DNA from: Paenibacillus ottowii
Lineage (GTDB): Bacteria; Bacillota; Bacilli; Paenibacillales; Paenibacillaceae
Direction: 5' to 3'
Length of the DNA stretch: 64,000 bases
NCBI RefSeq assembly: GCF_006874425.1
Contig: NZ_VIJZ01000011.1
Span: 124,001 to 188,000, forward strand
Part shown: in pieces, positions 61,099-64,000 of the stretch
Layout: every line of letters starts with the position of its first letter
Position numbering within the stretch: position 1 is the stretch's first letter
Notes under the pieces: generated by a model
What the model saw: only the letters and a program-made list of their open reading frames with translations
Told to the model about the DNA's origin: nothing
Database searches by the model: none
Translations under genes and position numbers: made by a program

Positions 61099-61179
61099 CT
61101 ATGATTCCCCTTTGTCCGCCATCAATACATGTTTATATTTTATAGTAATTGTGAAACAAATACCATGCAAACCGCAGTT

Positions 61180-62337
61180 TTAAACCGCTGGTACTCTTTT
61201 TCGGGAAAACAGACCTAACAATCCGAAAACAATATAACTACCTCCAAGGACTAAAAACATACTGCCCTGAGTTCCAACGTCCAGCAACCCTCCGCTAATA
61301 TTAGGTCCAACTACACTTCCTAGATTAAAATGAAAGGATGCGAGCACATTCGCTGCCGCTAAAAATGATTTGGGCAACAGGTCAGCCGCGTAGGCCAAAC
61401 CGAGCGAGAAAAAGGAGCCTACCAATCCACCTGCGATGGTCAGCAATATCAATGTGAACATAAAATGATTGCCACTCCATGGCAGCAACATAAAGGTCAA
61501 CCCTCCTGCTATACCTACGCTCATTAGTACCTTCTTACGGCCCCAACGGTCACTTAATATACCTAAAGGTAGTTGCAGGACTAAGCCTCCCAAACTGACG
61601 AAAGGCAACAAAGCAGCAATTTCATCGGTATGGAAGCCAATGCGCAGGCCATAGACTGGAAAATTACTGTTCAGGCTCGCTTCCATATAACCGTATAGAA
61701 ATGCAGGCAACAGAGCGTACCATGCCCAGCTATAGCTGCGCCGGAATCTATGTGCGGGACGCGACTCAGTCTCCTGCTTCTCCGGTCTGGAGTCAGGCAG
61801 CTTGATTAACACCAACAGCAGCACTAGCAAGCATAATAAGGCCAAAGCAGCAAATGGAACCAGCATTCCATAATCGAGTAGCCATAATCCCAATGGTCCT
61901 AATGCAAACCCTAGACCGTAAGACATACCATAGAAAGAAATGTTGCGACCTCGATTCTCTGGCGGAGTTACCAGTAATATCCATAACTGTGCCGAATAGT
62001 GTAGCGCGCTGTCACCTATACCTACTAGCAGACGCAGTATGAACCAGATCCGAATATCAGGGATTAGCGGGAACAGCAACAGCGTAATAAGCACAAGCAC
62101 AAGACCACTGGCCATCAGCTTTTTGAACCCCAACCATCCCAAAGTACGTTCAGCCACCAGCGTCATGGCAAATGAGCCAATATACAACGCAGCCGCATTC
62201 ATACCGTTTAGCGAAGAAGAAACTCCCATTTGTTCCAAAGAGATCGACAATATAGGTAACAGTAAGCCCTGACATAACCCCGCAACAATAATAACTGCAA
62301 TTAAGATAAAATAATGAACACGTAAAGACGACGACAT
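61180..62337 (-). CDS. MFS transporter
   Basis: A 385-aa twelve-helix transporter. After MSSSLRVHYFILIAVIIVAG come helices with a divergent motif A (AERTLGWLGFKKLMASG) and, in the second half, LGILSDRWGRKKVLMSVG, a good motif A copy. The central loop (about 180-205) is charged. The frame is open to 62454, but AGGAGGAG fits ATG 62337. It resembles drug or siderophore exporters; the substrate is unknown. Confidence 0.85.
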   Translation of the reverse strand: MSSSLRVHYFILIAVIIVAGLCQGLLLPILSISLEQMGVSSSLNGMNAAALYIGSFAMTLVAERTLGWLGFKKLMASGLVLVLITLLLFPLIPDIRIWFILRLLVGIGDSALHYSAQLWILLVTPPENRGRNISFYGMSYGLGFALGPLGLWLLDYGMLVPFAALALLCLLVLLLVLIKLPDSRPEKQETESRPAHRFRRSYSWAWYALLPAFLYGYMEASLNSNFPVYGLRIGFHTDEIAALLPFVSLGGLVLQLPLGILSDRWGRKKVLMSVGIAGGLTFMLLPWSGNHFMFTLILLTIAGGLVGSFFSLGLAYAADLLPKSFLAAANVLASFHFNLGSVVGPNISGGLLDVGTQGSMFLVLGGSYIVFGLLGLFSRKRVPAV

Positions 62338-62530
62338 CCTGGCTCCTCCTGCTCGAACAAATAAATTGTTACCATCATAAAATGAATGCTTAGAAATGAT
62401 TTGCATTTGTTTGACACCATAATCAATAATAATTCTTAACACGATGTCTACCATGATTTTCTGAAAAATCGGTATATTACATATTAAGATGTTTTTAGTG
62501 TAATAATTTTAGTGTATTAAAGAGAGAAAG

Positions 62531-62650
62531 AAAAAATCGCCATCTGAGATGACGATTTTACGGATAGAGCTTGTCTGGTATGTATCTGACTCCATTCAGT
62601 TAGGGAGCCTCGTATGTTCAATCCGACCAAGTTCACGTCACAACGCACTA
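62531..62650 (-). ncRNA. Candidate small RNA
   Basis: A complete minus-strand transcription unit without an ORF. The promoter at 62657-62685 (TTGTTC-N17-TATAAT) predicts a start near 62650. A stem of about 13 bp at 62537-62559 with a U run ends the RNA near 62531, giving about 120 nt. The interior can form a rod: GGCTCC..GGAGTC closing around 62590, with partly paired flanks. I do not recognise an RNA family. It could also be an MFS leader, but the terminator precedes that gene by nearly 200 bp. Confidence 0.5.
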
Positions 62651-62656
62651 TTTTAT

Positions 62657-62685
62657 ATTATAGTGGACAATGCCCGGCAGAACAA
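62657..62685 (-). promoter_or_regulatory. Promoter of the candidate small RNA
   Basis: -35 TTGTTC (complement of 62680-62685), 17-bp spacer, perfect -10 TATAAT (complement of 62657-62662). Confidence 0.6.
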
Positions 62686-62796
62686 GCCATAATAAATAAG
62701 TGGGCAATTTCAAAATGCTCATGTTTTGCTTATGGACGGGCTTTAATTACGTTCACCGCTCTGGGCTAGAAGACAGAATAGGAGGCATTTGTTTCC

Positions 62797-63714
62797 ATGA
62801 GTTATCAAATTAAAATAGACACTTCTCCAATTTATGAATTGCTCGGCAGTTTCATGGCCTATGTAACTAAAAAGTGGGTCCAGGATATGGACCTGGGTCA
62901 TGAATGGATCGACAAAGTGGATGCACGATTACAACAGGAAGTTCGTACTGAGCTTGCTATAGCTCAGGATTGCCCTTTTAGCGATTATGACGTACTCTAT
63001 GCCTGGGCGTTACTTCGCCCTGAATCGGATGAAATATCCGATTATATCTCTTATCTGGACAACGGACCGGACAAAGAGATGTTTGAGCTGCTTGTTCCGC
63101 ATATTCCTTTTTTAACCTTTGAAGAATCTTTACGCATTCGTAAGGTATATGCACCGCTCCTCAGATTGTGGGATCGTGATTATTTTCGGGCCCTGGAAGG
63201 CGAACTGCGTGTGCTGGCAGAAGAAGACGCTGCAGAAAAGCGTATGCTGTTAAGTAAAATGGAACCAGAAGCACTTGTTGAATATGCAACAGCTGGACTA
63301 GTTGTGCCACATATGGAAGATCTTGATACCGTAGTGCTGTTTCCAGTCGTCCATAATCGCCCAATTAATTCGTACTGCTTTTATACCCGTACACTGCTAA
63401 TCCAGTATCCGGTAGATATTCCTGAGGAAAGTGAGGAAGAACCTCCTACGCTTCTACTACGGCTCACTCGTGCGGTCAATGATCCGCAACGGCTGCGCAT
63501 TCTACGCTATCTAGCTCAGGGACCTAAGTCCCTCGAAGACATGCGCCATGATTTGAGCCGATTGGAAGATACACTTATGTCTGATATGATGATTTTGCGT
63601 GTGGCTGGCTTGCTCCGCATTCACATTGGACGCTATCACAAGGAAAAATTCAGCATCCGTCCCGACGGTGCGGCTGATTTGCAGGTATTTTTGGAATCCT
63701 ATATTGGATTGTAA
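62797..63714 (+). CDS. ArsR-like winged-helix regulator with large N-terminal domain
   Basis: A 305-aa protein. Residues 1-215 form a helical/mixed domain with no motif I recognise (KIDTSPIYELLGSFMAYVTK, CPFSDYDVLYAWALLRP). The C-terminal 85 residues are an ArsR-type winged helix: TRAVNDPQRLRILRYLAQGP, KSLEDMRHDLSRLEDTLM, VAGLLRIHIGRYHKEKFSIR. This layout is seen in Bacillota ArsR-family proteins with DUF5937-like N-termini. AGGAGG lies upstream. The HAD gene 61 bp downstream may be coregulated. Confidence 0.75.
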   Translation: MSYQIKIDTSPIYELLGSFMAYVTKKWVQDMDLGHEWIDKVDARLQQEVRTELAIAQDCPFSDYDVLYAWALLRPESDEISDYISYLDNGPDKEMFELLVPHIPFLTFEESLRIRKVYAPLLRLWDRDYFRALEGELRVLAEEDAAEKRMLLSKMEPEALVEYATAGLVVPHMEDLDTVVLFPVVHNRPINSYCFYTRTLLIQYPVDIPEESEEEPPTLLLRLTRAVNDPQRLRILRYLAQGPKSLEDMRHDLSRLEDTLMSDMMILRVAGLLRIHIGRYHKEKFSIRPDGAADLQVFLESYIGL

Positions 63715-63775
63715 TTTCAATTGAAGCTCTTAAACCGAACATCGTTAAAGCTTTGGCTTGGAAGGAGTATGCATC

Positions 63776-64000
63776 ATGTCGTATCCGAAGCAGAACATTT
63801 TATTTGATCTTGATGACACCTTAGTCCACTGCAACAAGTATTTCGATCTTATTCTCAACCATTTTTTCGATTTGCTTCAGGAATGGTTTGCATCCCATAA
63901 CCTAACGAGAAATACGATCCGTGAAAAACAAATTGAAATTGATGTGGCTGGAGTTCATCAGGTGGGTTTTGCTAGCGAGCATTTTCCACAATCTCTAATA
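63776..64000 (+). CDS. HAD-family hydrolase, truncated by window end
   Basis: The first 75 codons are visible: MSYPKQNILFDLDDTLVHCN with motif I DLDDT, then the helical cap start (DLILNHFFDLLQEWFASHNL). GAAGGAG precedes the ATG. The reading frame is open to the end of the window, so the rest of the protein is unseen. It follows the ArsR-like regulator and is probably cotranscribed. Confidence 0.8.
   Translation, partial: MSYPKQNILFDLDDTLVHCNKYFDLILNHFFDLLQEWFASHNLTRNTIREKQIEIDVAGVHQVGFASEHFPQSLI

Noticed and set aside
1-64000. CRISPR arrays, rRNA, tRNA, IS elements or prophage genes
   Set aside because: No spaced direct repeats, cloverleaf or CCA ends, transposase motifs or phage structural genes were seen; the two tyrosine recombinases are not accompanied by phage modules.

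Overview
The window looks like a chromosomal stretch of a low-to-mid GC Gram-positive, most likely a Paenibacillus of the polymyxa group. This is inferred from gene content: a secreted GH74 xyloglucanase with a CBM3, a ydaO-type c-di-AMP leader in front of a LysM/3D wall protein, a SigW-type promoter in front of pspA, XerS, and strong AGGAGG ribosome sites. I saw no rRNA, tRNA or CRISPR array.

Layout. 0.2-2.3 kb: L-lactate dehydrogenase and a conserved unknown. 2.4-11.9 kb: accessory modules set off by four 28-bp dif-like sites in one orientation. The modules are (i) an MFS efflux-type pump plus an Smr-less MutS2 paralogue behind a leader-peptide/double-terminator attenuator, (ii) a sugar-type operon of ROK regulator, MFS transporter, two microproteins and a HAD phosphatase, and (iii) a XerC/D-like tyrosine recombinase. 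A fifth site lies at 46.2 kb, inverted. 12-19 kb: MBL lactonase-like enzyme and a Fur-controlled iron-siderophore locus holding a broken binding-protein gene. 19-25 kb: rbsRKDACB ribose operon. 25-34 kb: DsbA-like protein, SDR, copper-amine-oxidase-N protein, AEC transporter, xyloglucanase, M20 amidohydrolase and GNAT. The last three genes are each followed by a copy of a second repeat family and lie beside a divergent xerS. 35.9-37.7 kb: mobB-moeA. 37.9-41.3 kb: an A/T-rich agr-like peptide-signalling locus with AgrB, a Cys-less AgrD-like peptide, a kinase-less sensor-like membrane protein and a tandem-LytTR-like protein, flanked by XRE regulators. 41.4-43.9 kb: pspA envelope-stress operon. 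44-51.9 kb: NamA, polysaccharide deacetylase, c-di-AMP-controlled wall protein, amino-acid ABC transporter, M20 peptidase and a His/Ser/Cys-rich protein. 52-56.8 kb: glgAB divergent from glgC. 56.9-61.1 kb: ABC ATPase, lipoprotein and two-component system. 61.2-64 kb: MFS transporter, a candidate small RNA, an ArsR-like regulator and a truncated HAD gene.

How it works together: most operons are ordinary core metabolism (ribose, glycogen, iron, molybdopterin). The unusual content is the two site-flanked module arrays, each next to its own tyrosine recombinase, the attenuator-controlled MutS2 paralogue, and the kinase-less agr-like locus. All functional statements come from reading motifs by eye; no database search was run.
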